In this document: positions 43,024-54,084 of the stretch, piece by piece
Layout: the number at the start of each line of letters is the position of its first letter
How positions within the stretch are numbered: the first letter of the stretch is position 1
Assembly: GCF_001704415.2 (NCBI RefSeq)
Contig: NC_030808.1
Coordinates: 78,956,594-79,020,593, forward strand
Origin: Capra hircus
Lineage: Eukaryota > Chordata > Mammalia > Artiodactyla > Bovidae
Reading direction: 5' to 3'
Length of the DNA stretch: 64,000 bases
Position numbers and translations under genes: made by a program
Notes under the pieces: generated by a model
Told to the model about the DNA's origin: nothing
The model's input: the letters and a program-made list of their open reading frames with translations, nothing else
Database searches by the model: none

Positions 43024-43260
43024 AAATGTTGTTCTCTCTCAGCCAGTGGGGCTGGGACGGAGCCCTGTGCCCACAGGACAGAGCTGCCCTTGTGGGGGGA
43101 GCACGGGTGCCACCCGCCCCTGGGCTGTGAGCGGCTGTGAGCCGGGGCTCTCAATGGGCCACTTCTGCATGCTCAGCATTCCCTCTCAGCCCCAGTAGGC
43201 CAGCGGCCCCCATCCCCTGAACGCCCTCCCCCTCCCCGGTGCCCCAGGCTGATTGGAGGA

Positions 43261-45279
43261 AAGGAAAAAAACAAAACAAAACAAAGACTTGGCCAGATTT
43301 CAGACCTCGATGATGTTTGATGCCGAATTACCCTGAAAACAGGCTCAAGTCAAATTCCCTCCTGTCTCTGCAGGGGGAGGGATGTCTCTGTGCCCTATGT
43401 CCAGGGCCTGCACCCAGCCTCCTCCTAGTGACCACAGGACTCCCAGAGCTGGGCCCTGTCGTGGGCGCAGAAACACAGGAGGAGGAAGGCTGGAGCTGGT
43501 GCGAGGGAGGGCAGAGCCACGAGTGCGCTCCGAGGAGCAGGACGGCTCTTCAGGGTCCTTCCCAGTGGGCTTGGGACACTCGGGAGGGTGCAGAGGAAAA
43601 ACACGGCCACCCACAAGCAAAGGAGAGGGCTCCTCAGGAGAGAGAGGTCAGCATCCATCACTGCTCCACGGCGGTGCAGTGAGGGATGATTTAAAGCACT
43701 GATCCCTAAAGGGAGCTCCCTGGACCTGGGACCGAAGCAGAAGAGATGCTTGTCTGGCCTTTTCTTGCCTATTCATAGACTCACAGGTGTATGAAACCCT
43801 GGAGCTGCCGGGAAAGAGGTCAGCCAGTCAGCTCTCCACCTAAAGCTAACTTGACAGACCTGCAGGGGGCCTGTGCTCTAGGTGACCCTGTGTGCCAGCC
43901 GTCGTGGGCCACACTAAGGGCCGAGTCATGAGAGGCACCCAGGGAACAAAATGTGAAGGAGAAAGTTACGAACCCTGAGAAAAATACAGAAAAAAGGCTC
44001 TTAGAGTTGAGAGAGGGAAATTCCTCTTGAATAGGTGATCAGAGCAGTGGACAGGAAAGGTCAGGGCAAAGAGAAGACGTTTGGGGTGAAGAGAAGATCT
44101 TTGGGGTGCAGAAAGGCTCAGAGTTCAAGAAGTGACATTCTGAAAGCTTGGAGAGTGAGGGAGATCGTTTCCAGGGGAGAGGCTGGTGTGGGCGGGCAGG
44201 AAGGATGGGGAGGCTTGGGGCTGGCTAGGTTCCTGGATGGGCATACTGGTGTGCGCAGCTGGCACTAGGGTTAGCACCAGACTTTGGAGGCCCTGAGTGT
44301 CAGAAGGAAGAAGGGACTCAAGTGACAGATAGCTGGGAGCTGCAGAAGGGTTTTGAGAGTCAGAGAGGCTGGGCATCAGGCAGTGTGATCGGGTAGCAGA
44401 GGCAGAAAGAAGCATCGTTCTCTTCACTTCAGTCAAGTCAGGGCAGTGTTCCTGCCACAGGCAGAGGCTGGCGTGGGCCATAAAGGTCTGGAGGCTTGGT
44501 TCTCCGCCTGGGCCACCCAGACCCCAGGATTTCAAGGGTTTCTGGGTTTCAGAGGTGCCCTTTGAACAAGCAGCGACCGTTCCCCTGGGAGAAGACTAGG
44601 ATGGGCTGCTTTGGTTCAGTTCTCTTTCCAAAGTGAAGCTTTTGTACATAAGTGTGTTCAGATGGGCTTGAGAAACCTCATCTTCAGTCCTTTTTGTAAA
44701 GAGGTTATTAACAAGTTCCTGGGGTTGAAAGGCAAAGACACGGCGCTGACATCTCGTCTCGGAGAGCCTGTCCTTTGCTGGGCGGCCCCTATTCACAAGC
44801 CCGTGCTTATCTCGCTGCTGGTGGCAGACCAGTGGCCCCTCCGTTTTGCTCCTGTTGCTTCCTTCACTTCCTTTCAAGGCATGTCCCCACCATGACACCA
44901 CCACATGGAAGAGACAAGATCCCTGTGTAAAAGAGAGCGGGACTGACTCCTTGCCCATGGGGAACACCAGAGGGGCTTGGGCAGGGCAGTGAGCTTGCTT
45001 GGTGTTTGACCCTGGGTTCTGAGGCCCACTGCTTGGAGGAACTTTAGCCTGATCCTCAGACCTGGTTCTTGCTTCATGGCCATGAGAACAGAAGCTGAGG
45101 AGCTGGTGTTGTGAAGCTCCATAGCAAACCTTGCTTCCCACCAAATTTTTCTTCCCTCTCAATGCAGACACTGACCCTTGGGGTCACAGAGTTATAGTTC
45201 CAGTCACTGAGTAACTGGCTTGCTCCCTTGCCTCTCCAGTGGGTAGGGGTCATTTTGGATTTGTATTAGATGAAGATGA
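43261..45279. other. GC-rich, repeat-poor stretch; no gene recognised
   Basis: This is the longest GC-rich interval without clear transposons. It has a 191-codon minus frame (44596-45171), a 136-codon minus frame (44125-44535) and a 121-codon plus frame (43317-43682). None shows a domain or family resemblance. High GC lengthens chance frames. Unannotated exons cannot be excluded by eye. Confidence 0.4.
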
Positions 45280-45289
45280 ATTTATCGTT

Positions 45290-45353
45290 TTTTCCCTTTT
45301 AAGGGAAAATGTAAGCATTTTATGGTGAGATATTTGTCTTAACTCTTAAGAGT
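45290..45353. repeat. Two strong palindromes 33 bp apart
   Basis: TTTTCCCTT(TT)AAGGGAAAA lies at 45290-45309 (9-bp stem, 2-base loop), and ACTCTTAAGAGT, a perfect 12-bp palindrome, lies at 45342-45353. Confidence 0.85.
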
Positions 45354-45559
45354 GAATTTCAAATAATAATAGGCTCAGATGGTGGCTAAGGTCCTATTAT
45401 ATGACATCTTCTTGGAACCCCTTAATTTTTATCACCAACACATAAATTGTCTGCCAGTCTCAGTCTCCAGCGCAGGGAAATGTCACTGGCAAATCTCTGC
45501 TGATTTTCATTTTGTTTAATTTTACCTAACTGTTCATTCCTTATGCACCCATTTATTTG

Positions 45560-45725
45560 AGATGGTAATGAGTAGTTAAAAAAAAAAAAAAGCATAAATG
45601 GAATGCAGTAAAAAAGTCTCCCTCTTACCCTTTCTCCAATTTCCTCTTGTCCTCCCCCAAAGCAGCCTGTGTTACCATCTGCTTGTGTATCCTTCTCCTC
45701 TATGATGTTTTTATGGAAATCATTA
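45560..45725 (-). mobile_element. L1ME-type 3' UTR fragment
   Basis: A TAAAAAAGTCTCCCTCTTAC segment, CCTTTCTCCAATTTCCTCTT and GTTACCATCTGCTTGTGTAT match the complement of the old L1 3' end. A run of 13-14 A lies at 45578-45591. Confidence 0.6.
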
Positions 45726-46799
45726 TCAAGGACATTTCTCGTCCAGGAGAGATAGGTTCAGATTCAGAAAGATGCAAGCTTGTTCAAACAAAATTTTCTA
45801 GGGGCAGCTGTTCTCCCCAGGTTTGCCTGCCTTGGATATTGAGCCCTAATTCTGGCTGTTGGAGAGCCCTCACCTGGGCCAGGTGTCTATGGAGCGATCC
45901 CCGATGTTCTAAAGGACTTTATCATGAAGTGCTGAGGATGCCTGAGCAGTCTCTGGAATGAGATTTAAACACCATCCTCCGCTTGATCTTGTAGAAAATA
46001 AATGGTACAGAGACTATACAATGAGTTCTGGTGCCAAATTAGCAAGTATCTGGTGAGGATCTGGGGTCCAGCTGGATAAGGCTGAGGGAAGAGTCCCTGT
46101 GGGGTTAGCATTCTCTTCTCTGGGCCAGAATTCTCTGGGTTTTTGTGGACTGATCTGGACTGAAATGCCCATCACTCGCTCTAGACCTTTACTCACCGAT
46201 TGCAGAGAAATCTCAGTCTGTGTCTCCTCGCCCTGGGACTGGCGGCTCCACTCACACTGCAGTTGCTCACACACCACATGGGAGCGTCACCTTGCTCACC
46301 AAACGCATGGGAGCACCACTGGCTCGTAGCACTGCTGTTCATGGATGGTGCTGGAGCTGCATTTCTTCAGTGAGGATCGGGATTGATCAGTCCTGGCAGC
46401 TCTGGTCTCTGTGTGCTGGTTGCTGGGAAGGGTTTTAAAGCCTCTTTGGTGGGAAGACTTTCTTTCCGAGCAGAGTCCAAACTGAAAGTGGATCCTCCAT
46501 TTGTAAGACAGTGACACTTCCAGTGTGGTATCATCAAACATCTCCCAAGCAACATCAGCCTGGAACATTATTTATTGTTTAACTGCTTCTTGCCCAACAT
46601 TGTGTGGGTTTCACTTGCTGAAGGATCTACTCTGTGAGATAGGAGCAAGTCAACACAGACAGAACTGTAAATATCTTGATAAGAGACAGATGTATGAAAT
46701 CGAACTGAGTGGGGAAAACAGATGTAGATAAACAGCTGGATAAGAACACAGGCTTGAACTTTTTGAAATACTAAGACGGTATAAAAGATAATATTAAAC
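45726..46799. other. About 1 kb unassigned insert between two L1 pieces
   Basis: The L1 pieces on either side (45560-45725 and 46800-47150) are the same orientation and approximately adjacent in L1, so this 1.07-kb segment may be an insertion. I find no LTR ends, target duplication or coding domain in it. Its frames are under 105 codons. Confidence 0.4.
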
Positions 46800-47150
46800 A
46801 AAAAGTCACCTATGGTTCTTTTATCTTTTGCAACCTTTTTTCATTTTCCACTGTCCCTTTTATCTTCTTGTCCCTGTACCATGCACATTTTTATGTAGTT
46901 GCAATCCTATCACACATACTGGTCACTGTCTGTGTTTTCCCTTAATATTATAAGCACTTGCCATATTGCTCCAATCTTTATTTTATGGCTGCAGAAATGC
47001 CATTGTGGTGATTCACAATACATTTCTTGCTTTTACCTATTGTTGCAATTTTATGTCTATAGCTGCTTAGCGTTATGGGTAATTGATAAAGAACATCTAA
47101 GGATATTTAGCTTTGTGCTTTTGTTGATTTCCTTTAGAGCAATTTAAAGG
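46800..47150 (-). mobile_element. L1ME-type 3' UTR/ORF2-end fragment
   Basis: A CCTTAATATTATAAGCACTT segment, CCATATTGCTCCAATCTTTA, ATGGCTGCAGAAATGCCATT and GATAAAGAACATCTAAGGAT match the complement of the old L1 3' UTR in order. Confidence 0.65.
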
Positions 47151-48249
47151 AAGAAGATGATTTGGCCAGTGTATGGATCTCCCTTATGAGGAGCAGCATT
47201 CCCTCTAGCTAACTGTGTCAGGCAGAGCTCTGAGCCTCAACACTGATCTCATTGGCTTAGTGCTCCAAGCCAGTAAATAGCATGTCACCTGGCAACTGAG
47301 AGAAGAGCAGAGGTTTACTAGGCCCTCAGGGAGACCTGTTACTGCACAGGTTCTCTACTTTTGACAGCAGAACATACATGGGTACCATTCCACGGAGCTG
47401 CCTCATTTGCAAAGGTTGTTCATTTGTGGTTACCATATAAAGGCTTCTGAGCCAACCAAGATTTGGGAGCAAAAGCAAACCAGTACTGAGATCCCTTGTA
47501 CAGTGCACAGATCCTTGTAGTGCGGCTGCAGTGGTGAGGGCTGCATGGGGTGCAAAGATGCGAATCACTGTATTCTGAGTGCAAGGACACTGTGGCCCTC
47601 ATCAGTGGCACTGCCCAGGGGCACAGCCCTGGGGGTCGATGTTAACTGACATCCTTGGAGATTCTTTTAAACTTGACCCCGAATTCTGATACCAAGCCTT
47701 GTGAGAGCCTCAAATCCACACCCGACTTCCATGCGTCCCGACAGTGTATGTCATCATACCTTGCTCAGCCTCCACGACCTCTTGTCAGTGTGTGCTACCC
47801 AGTTCTGCCCCACAGTCAATCAAGGAGCAAAGTCGAATGTCTCCCCTGGGCTTCACAAAAATCTACTTGCACCCAGGCCTTTGTTTTTGGTAACATCACT
47901 AAAGGTGGAGGGTTTTGGGGAGGAGTCTCATCACAGACTGGCAGCCTTTTGCTTTCCTTTTGCTTGCTCCCATCTCTCTTTGTCAACCTCAGGATCCCTG
48001 GAAACATACAGCTGATTTCCCCCCATCTTCCCAAGAGCAGTTCCCCCACATCCAGGCCATGCAGGGAAATACATGCCACCCCTACAAGCGACTCTCCTTG
48101 ATAAGATTTCTCTGTCCATTTTCAGAACCATGCCCTTACAGAAAGCTAGCAAGTGGGGAGCTTCATTTGGTTTTTCTTTGTTGTTGTTTTAAAAGAGATA
48201 AAACTTCACACCATGAAGAGCTGTTTTCAGGATACTTTGAAGATATCAT
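47151..48249. other. No gene or clear repeat
   Basis: Overlapping plus frames of 148, 104 and 122 codons at 47655-48283 lack a recognisable domain. Several mutually overlapping frames of similar length argue for chance. Confidence 0.4.
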
Positions 48250-48450
48250 TTCATTCAGGTCTCCCAGCTACCCTGACATGTGATCAATTGGACAGGCATT
48301 CTTATCCTACCTTAGATGTGAGGAAGCCATGGAGAGGAGAGGGGAAAGACCTGCATTAGGCCACTCAGTTGACTATCTGATAAGCTGAAACTGGAAACCA
48401 GATCTCTCCTGGGCTCAGTGAGCGGTCCTTTTTACCATCACAGTGGCTGA
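48250..48450 (-). mobile_element. MIR SINE
   Basis: TATCCTACCTTAGATGTGAG, a GGGGAAAGACCTGCATTAGG segment and GAAACCAGATCTCTCCTGGG follow the minus-strand MIR order, diverged. Confidence 0.5.
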
Positions 48451-48603
48451 CTCTCTGTTTGGGTGCCTCATGGAGCTATAACTATGACACACATTGATCA
48501 GTATCCATTGACTATGCCTTCCTCTCCGTCTTTGTGCTGGTCTTCAAAGAGTGCAGAGTGAAGGACACGGGAATAAGTTATGGACTCCAGTACCAACTCT
48601 TAG

Positions 48604-48998
48604 TTAAAACCAGGTGTGATAGACCAAATACAGTATGTATGTACAAAGGAATATTATTCAGTCACAGAAAGGAATGTTGTGTTGATGTGTGCTACAACAT
48701 GGCTACGTGTCAAAAACATGATACTGAGCGAAAGAAGCAAGACACAAAAGGCCATGTATCCTAAGATTCCATTTCCAGGAGATGTCAAAAAAAAACAAAT
48801 CCACAGAGACAGGAAACTGGTGGTTGCCAGTCTGTCGGGAGGAAGAAATTGACTGCTGAATGGGTGAGAGGTTTTCTCTGGTGATGGTTGCTTTCGAACT
48901 AGATGAGAGTGAGGGTCGTACCACCCTGCGAATCTACTAAATGCCACTCAGTTGTAGACTTTGAATGGCTCATCTGATGTTAGGTGACTTTTACTTCC
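48604..48998 (+). mobile_element. L1ME-type 3' end, sense
   Basis: GGAATATTATTCAGTCACAG, GTGTGCTACAACATGGCTAC, GCAAGACACAAAAGGCCATG, a GAAACTGGTGGTTGCCAGTC segment and CTACTAAATGCCACTCAGTT keep the order of the old L1 ORF2 end and 3' UTR over nearly 400 bp. Confidence 0.9.
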
Positions 48999-49124
48999 AT
49001 TTTCAAAACGAACAAACAAAAAAAAGCCAGTAGACAAAAGCCAGGTGTGAATTTCATCTCCCTGCCTTCTGCTCTATACGTTTTTGCCTGATGCCATGTT
49101 GTGATGTTGTCTCCCTGGACAAGG

Positions 49125-49275
49125 AACGAAAATACAGACTCAACTCTCAATACTGTTACTTATCAGCTATGTGGTCTTGAGTAGTTCATGCCCCTCTCTG
49201 GATCTCAGCGTCCTCATCTGAAAGATAAGGACACTGACTGACTCAGATTTTACCCAAAGACCCTCCCAGGTCAGC
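49125..49275 (+). mobile_element. MIR SINE
   Basis: GTTACTTATCAGCTATGTGG, TCTTGAGTAGTTCATGCCCC and CAGCGTCCTCATCTGAAAGA are the MIR 5' half and core. Confidence 0.75.
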
Positions 49276-49719
49276 TGCTGGGATCTGGAGGGCAGAAATG
49301 GGGATGATATTCACTGAGTGGAGGGAGGCACTCTCTGAGTTTCTTTTGAACCTTTCTCTCCTCTGCTAGTGGAGAGCAATGACTTTTAATTTCCTCTGTC
49401 CTCAGGCACCAGGGAAAGAGTCACAGAGATAACAACCTTGGCCCCTGATCTGGCTGGCACCGCCCGGGTTCCTGCCATGCTTCACTGAGCAATGTGAGCC
49501 CCTCGGTAATCCTGTTAAGCCGCTGGGGCAGTGAGTCATTTCCATACCACCCAAATGCCGTCCTGTCCCGACAAGGAGAGACTCTAGCCAGAACATTAAG
49601 ACTTGACCTGCAGCAACATTTTAAGCATAAATTGGAGCTTTTAATTGGGTGGTGACTTAGAGACCCATCATGCCCAAATTAGTGTTCAGAAAAACTCAAA
49701 CCGTGCTGGTTTGTTTACT
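49276..49719. other. No gene or clear repeat
   Basis: A minus frame of 64 codons at 49402-49596 has no recognisable domain. Confidence 0.45.
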
Positions 49720-49981
49720 TATGACCACTTTTCTGAGCTCCTATGACATCCCCGGCCCTGGGCTAAGTGTTGGGAAGGCTAAGCTATGTCTGAGCCTCTG
49801 TCTTCAAGGAATTCAAGGACCCCTGGAAGAGACAGAATTGTAAACAGGAGGGAAATATAGCAGTTCAAGGGCAGGAGAGAAAAACAGTGTAAAAGAGGAG
49901 AGGAAGCAGACCAGAGGAGAGACACATTGCTTCTGGGAGTGGAGGGAGGCTGGCGTGGAAGGGCAGGGCAGGTCTTTATGA
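49720..49981 (-). mobile_element. L2 LINE 3' end
   Basis: GGCCCTGGGCTAAGTGTTGG, TGTCTTCAAGGAATTCAAGG and AGACAGAATTGTAAACAGGA match the minus-strand L2 3' end. It is cut at the right by an L1 insertion. Confidence 0.6.
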
Positions 49982-50185
49982 TTAGCTAGTGGGAAACTGC
50001 TGTACACAGGGAACTCAGCTCTATGATGATCTAGAGGAGTGGGATATGGAGTGGATGGGAGAGATACAAAAGGGTGGGGAAGGTATGTATACTCATAGAT
50101 GATTCATATTGTTGTCCAGCAGAAATTAAGACATCATTGTAACACAATTATGCCTCAATTAGAAAATAAATAAAAAAAAGGATTT
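49982..50185 (+). mobile_element. Ruminant L1 3' end
   Basis: GTACACAGGGAACTCAGCTC, a GTATACTCATAGATGATTCA segment, TTGTTGTCCAGCAGAAATTA and an AAAATAAATAAAAAAAAGG tail correspond to the young L1 3' end, 5' truncated to about 200 bp. Confidence 0.85.
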
Positions 50186-50215
50186 CTAAAAAAGGGAGGT
50201 CTTTGCAGATGTGCA

Positions 50216-50428
50216 AAGGAGACTTCCCTGGTGATTCAGACGGTAAAGCGTCTGCCTACAATACGGGAGACCCGGTTTGATCCTTGGGTTGGGAAGATTC
50301 CCTGGAGAAGGAAATGGCAACCCACTCCAGTATTCTTGCCTGGAAAATCCCATGGACAGAGGAGCCTGGTAAGCTGCAGTCCATGGGGCCGCAAAGAGTC
50401 AGACACGACTGAGCAACTTCACTTTCAC
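50216..50428 (+). mobile_element. BOV-A2/Bov-tA SINE with target duplication
   Basis: GACTTCCCTGGTGATTCAGA through GACACGACTGAGCAACTTCA and a CTTTCACTT end is full length. TTTGCAGATGTGCA (50202-50215) and TTTGCATATGTGCA (50429-50442) are a 14-bp duplication with one mismatch. Confidence 0.95.
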
Positions 50429-50689
50429 TTTGCATATGTGCAGACCCCTAGGCTGGGTTTTGAGGGATGAGGTGGACTACTGTGCTCCAATGATGCTCCA
50501 AGAGAGTGTGACATTTTGAGTGGTACCTGAGCGGGGAGAAGAGTTTTGTCACTGTCTATGTTTAGAATCACCAGTGTAATAAAAAGAAGGCTAGATTTAA
50601 GTTGGTTTTATTACTGATCTTAAATTTCTACAAACAACGTACCCACTTATTGCCTAGTCTGTACCAGATTGCTCTTCTCCCCACTACTA

Positions 50690-51290
50690 CCAGGCATACA
50701 AGGGTGGGAAGTAGCTATTCAAAACAGTGGGAACAGAATGTACCCAAAGCCCAGAAGTATGAAGCTTGAGAATGTATTAATGGAACGACAAGCAATTCAG
50801 TAGGATGAGACATGGACTATTTGGAGAAGGACAGCTGGAGAACAACAGAGAATGAAGCCTCTTTCCTTGAGGGCCCAAGTTACTGTGTTATGATGTCTGG
50901 GTTTTATCCTAGAAGGCATCAGGGAGCCATAGAGGGTTGTAAGCAGGAGCACTATGTACTTGCCTCTGTGTGTGTTTTTTAAATCACATCTGTTGTTGAT
51001 GCAGCATTTGACAGTCAATAGGATAGGATGGAAATGTGGATGGAGGAAGGAGACTGGTCGGGAAGCCCTTGCTGTCATCTGGAAGAGAACATGGGCTTTA
51101 TATCAAAGTTGGGTCACGGGGGGAAAAGCAGAAGATGAGCTCAAGGTATAGGCAGAAATTCAACTCCAGAGGCCTAAAGTCTAATTGGAAGTGTGGATGG
51201 GAAAATGAAGGTCTAAGTGATGACTCTGACTTCTCTTCCCATGCAAATGCCGGAGCTGGAGGGAAGTTCAGGACCACCCTCTCCACTGTT
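50690..51290 (-). mobile_element. L2 LINE 3' region
   Basis: GATGTCTGGGTTTTATCCTA with GAAGGCATCAGGGAGCCATA, GTTGTAAGCAGGAGCACTAT and a GTGGATGGAGGAAGGAGACT segment are the complement of the L2 region upstream of its 3' end. The left part is weaker. Confidence 0.65.
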
Positions 51291-52194
51291 GTGGGTCAAG
51301 GAAGGCAAAGGTACTTACACTGAAGCTCTTGAGTTGGTGACCAAGTCAGTGGGATCCCCGTTTCTAAAGTCCCAGCTGCAGGACTGTCTCCCATCATGGC
51401 TGTCTCCTGCTGCCTTGATCCTGCCCTCCACAGCCCTCCGCTGGCTGAGCAGCGAACCAGACAAAGCTGTTTCCCACTGAGACACTGTCCTTAAGACAGA
51501 GTGACGCAGGAAGCCCCTCTCTTCTTTGAATCTGTCATCTCATCCCCCGAAAAAGGCCTGCAAATGTGCCCTGTTTCCATTTTTCACTCTTGCTTTCTGG
51601 TTTTTGACTTTTTATTTTGCTATAGCTCATGGCCCATTCCTCTTGCTTTACGTGAAGCTCCCTTCTCTCATTTACACTACCTGCCTGGACCCGAGGGCAT
51701 CTGTGTGGCTCCTTGGATTCTCTGCCCCTAGAGCAAAGTCACCAGAGGCAGGGGTATGGATCTGTCACTGTGTCTGCTGAGCCCAGGCCTGGCTCTGACC
51801 AAGCTCGTCCAGGAGGAAACAACTTCAGGGCCTGTGATCGGTGAAGACAGGGTCCTCGGTGTGGCCCAGTCCACCTGGCCTGTTCTCTTGGGGCATAGCA
51901 GTCTCCTGGGTCAGCTGCCTTAGAGGCAGATCTCAAGGAGAGAAAGTGGCTCAGATAGACTTCTTCATGTAACCCTCTTTCTCCTCCTTCCTGCCCCTCC
52001 CTTCTCGAGTGGCAGGAGAGTCAGAACCCAAGGGAGGGTTAGGTAAGGTTTCCCAGAGGCCCTGGGACCACCCTTCCAGCCAATCCAGTCACTCCTTTGG
52101 CTTTCCTATCCTTTCGTTCCTTGGCCTCACTTGAACACTTCATACACATCATGTGTGACTCTTTGGGGCATCTTGTCCTGTGCTGGTTTAGGAC
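51291..52194. other. No gene or clear repeat
   Basis: Plus frames of 76-87 codons at 51217-51780 show no recognisable domain. The region is moderately GC-rich. Confidence 0.4.
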
Positions 52195-52392
52195 TGTCTT
52201 CCTGGTGGCTCAGACGGTAAAGCGTCTGCCTGCAAAGAGGGAGACCCGGGTTCAATTCCTGGGTCGGGAAGATCCCCTGGAGAAGGAAATGGCAATCCAC
52301 TCCAGCACTCTTGCCTGGAAAATCCCATGGACGGAGGAGCCTGAAAGGAGTCGGACACAACTGAGCGACTTCACTTTCACTTTCTTTCACTT
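52195..52392 (+). mobile_element. BOV-A2/Bov-tA SINE with internal deletion
   Basis: The head and body are conserved up to GACGGAGGAGCCTGAAAGGA, which joins directly to GTCGGACACAACTGAGCGAC. The usual GGGCTACAGTCCATGGGG stretch is missing. Confidence 0.94.
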
Positions 52393-53354
52393 TCCAGATG
52401 ATGAAACTGCCTTCTTGTAACTCCCAGGGATCAGTCTTCTTAGAACATATCAGATCTGTCTTTGACAAGGCAGTCTTTGGAGTGTATGAAAAAAAAGATT
52501 TTATATTCTGTCCGACTCTTTTCTCTTCTGAAGGTTATCGCAACTCTTACATCATGTAGTTGATACTCTTAGGATATGGTGCTGCCTTAACCAAAGATTC
52601 CAGATATGGGTTAACCAACTTTTGAGACAAACGAACCAGAGACGCCAGTGGCCTAACACAAAGGAAGTGTGCTTGTCTATATGTAACCGGTCCTGGTTAG
52701 GGGCTGGTCTTCTTCCCCATGGTGATTCAGGGTCCCAAGTCCCTGCTAACCTGGATCTCCATCATTCCCTCCCTGCTGCTGGGGACAGAGGGAGAGGGTG
52801 AAGCGGGCACTCATTCCATCAGTGAGAACCATTCATATGGTCTTACCTTACACTTGCATGAACTGGGAACCACAGTCCCTGTGATCTGCTGCCCATTGGA
52901 GACAACTGGGGGGACGGGGCGTGGGGGACATCTGGAGGGCAGCAGGCCACCTTGGCCACACCTGAGTCACTCTCCTGCTTCTCACTTCTGAGCAGCCAGC
53001 TTAGGGGACATGTTCGAGGCTGAGGATGGGGCCCCCTCTTGTTTCTAATTGGTAAGCAGTGACTTCAGTTCAGCAGACACCACTTTGAAGATTTTGGCTG
53101 TATATGCACAGCACCTGTACTATAATTGACATTGTGTTCCCTTTAAATCAGTTCACTTTTTAATTTAGTTTCACCTGAATAATATACCTAGGAAATCATG
53201 GTTGAGATGTGCTAATTATACTTTTCTTAATATACTCTGAAATAAGTTTATAGTTACTCCAGTAAAAATATTTGCACATATACCACCCTCAGTATTTGCA
53301 CACACATTATAGTAGTGTGCACTGCACATTTGGGGACACGCAATGATTGAGTCT
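52393..53354. other. No gene or clear repeat
   Basis: A plus frame of 90 codons at 52719-52991 has no recognisable domain. A G-rich patch near 52908-52925 misses the strict quadruplex rule because one loop is long. Confidence 0.4.
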
Positions 53355-53816
53355 GTATAAAGTTCTCCATGATCTAGCCCTAGCCTTTCTCTCTGACTCA
53401 TGTTCTGCCCCTTCCCACAACTCTCTACACTCACGGGTCTTCTAGTTCCTCAAATCTGCCAAGCTTATTCTTACCTCAGGGCTTTTGGACTGGCTGCTGC
53501 CCACCAAGAGCATGCCTCCGCCTTATCTGCACATGTCTGGCTTTCTAGATATTAAGTATTTTCTCAGATGGCTCTTCCACAGAGAACCACCTAGTCTAGC
53601 TGTCTCATAGTCCACTACACCCTTCAGTGTCATTCCTCATTTCAGGCCTTTCAAAGCACTTTCAAGATCTGACATGCACTGTTTATTTATTTCTGATTTA
53701 TTTACTGTTTCTCTGTGCCCAGTAACATATAAACTCTGTAACTGCAGGCATTTTTTTTTTTTCTTCTATTCTACTTACTCCACTTTCCCAGCACTTAGCA
53801 CTGGGCCTGACACATA

Positions 53817-53822
53817 ATGTGT

Positions 53823-53871
<49 letters not shown>

Positions 53872-53880
53872 CATGCGTGC
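53817..53880. repeat. 64-bp alternating purine-pyrimidine tract, mainly (TG)n
   Basis: About 25 TG/GT units with one TA interruption run without a break into ACGCATGCGTGC. Every odd position is a purine and every even one a pyrimidine from 53817 to 53880. This is a strong Z-DNA candidate. It lies at the 3' (left) end of an antisense SINE. Confidence 0.95.
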
Positions 53881-54084
53881 TCAGTCCTGTCTGACCCTTT
53901 GCAACTCTATGGACTGTAGCCTGCCAGGTTCCTTTGTCCATGGATTTCCCAGACAAGAATCCTGGGATATGTTGCCATTTCCTACTCCAGGGGATCTTCC
54001 CCACCCAGGGACTGAACCTGCATCTTTTGAATCTCCTGCATTGGCAGGCAGACTCTTCACCACTGGCACCACCCAGATAGCCCT
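53820..54084 (-). mobile_element. BOV-A2/Bov-tA SINE with (TG)n tail
   Basis: GTGCTCAGTCCTGTCTGACC through CCACCCAGATAGCCC is an antisense copy whose tail is the TG tract. TGACACATAATG (53808-53819) and TGACATATAATA (54085-54096) look like a 12-bp target duplication with two mismatches. Confidence 0.92.

Larger units (their letters stand above)
42830..43260. promoter_or_regulatory. GC-rich candidate regulatory element
   Basis: This is the most GC-rich, repeat-free stretch of the window. By eye I count about 19 CpG in 420 bp, clearly above the surroundings though probably short of a classical island. It holds a G-quadruplex motif (42879-42898), a perfect CArG box (43014-43023) and two CATTCC (M-CAT/TEAD-type) cores at 42868-42873 (complement) and 43177-43182. 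A promoter or muscle-type enhancer is an inference; no transcript start or exon is visible. Confidence 0.4.

Noticed and set aside
43033..43200. 3' splice site and exon after the pyrimidine stretch at the CArG box
   Set aside because: TTCTCTCTCAG resembles an acceptor, but no downstream frame with a recognisable protein or matching donor could be supported.
47655..48101. 148-codon plus frame as an exon
   Set aside because: Several overlapping frames of similar length exist on both strands and none shows a domain or a convincing splice pattern.
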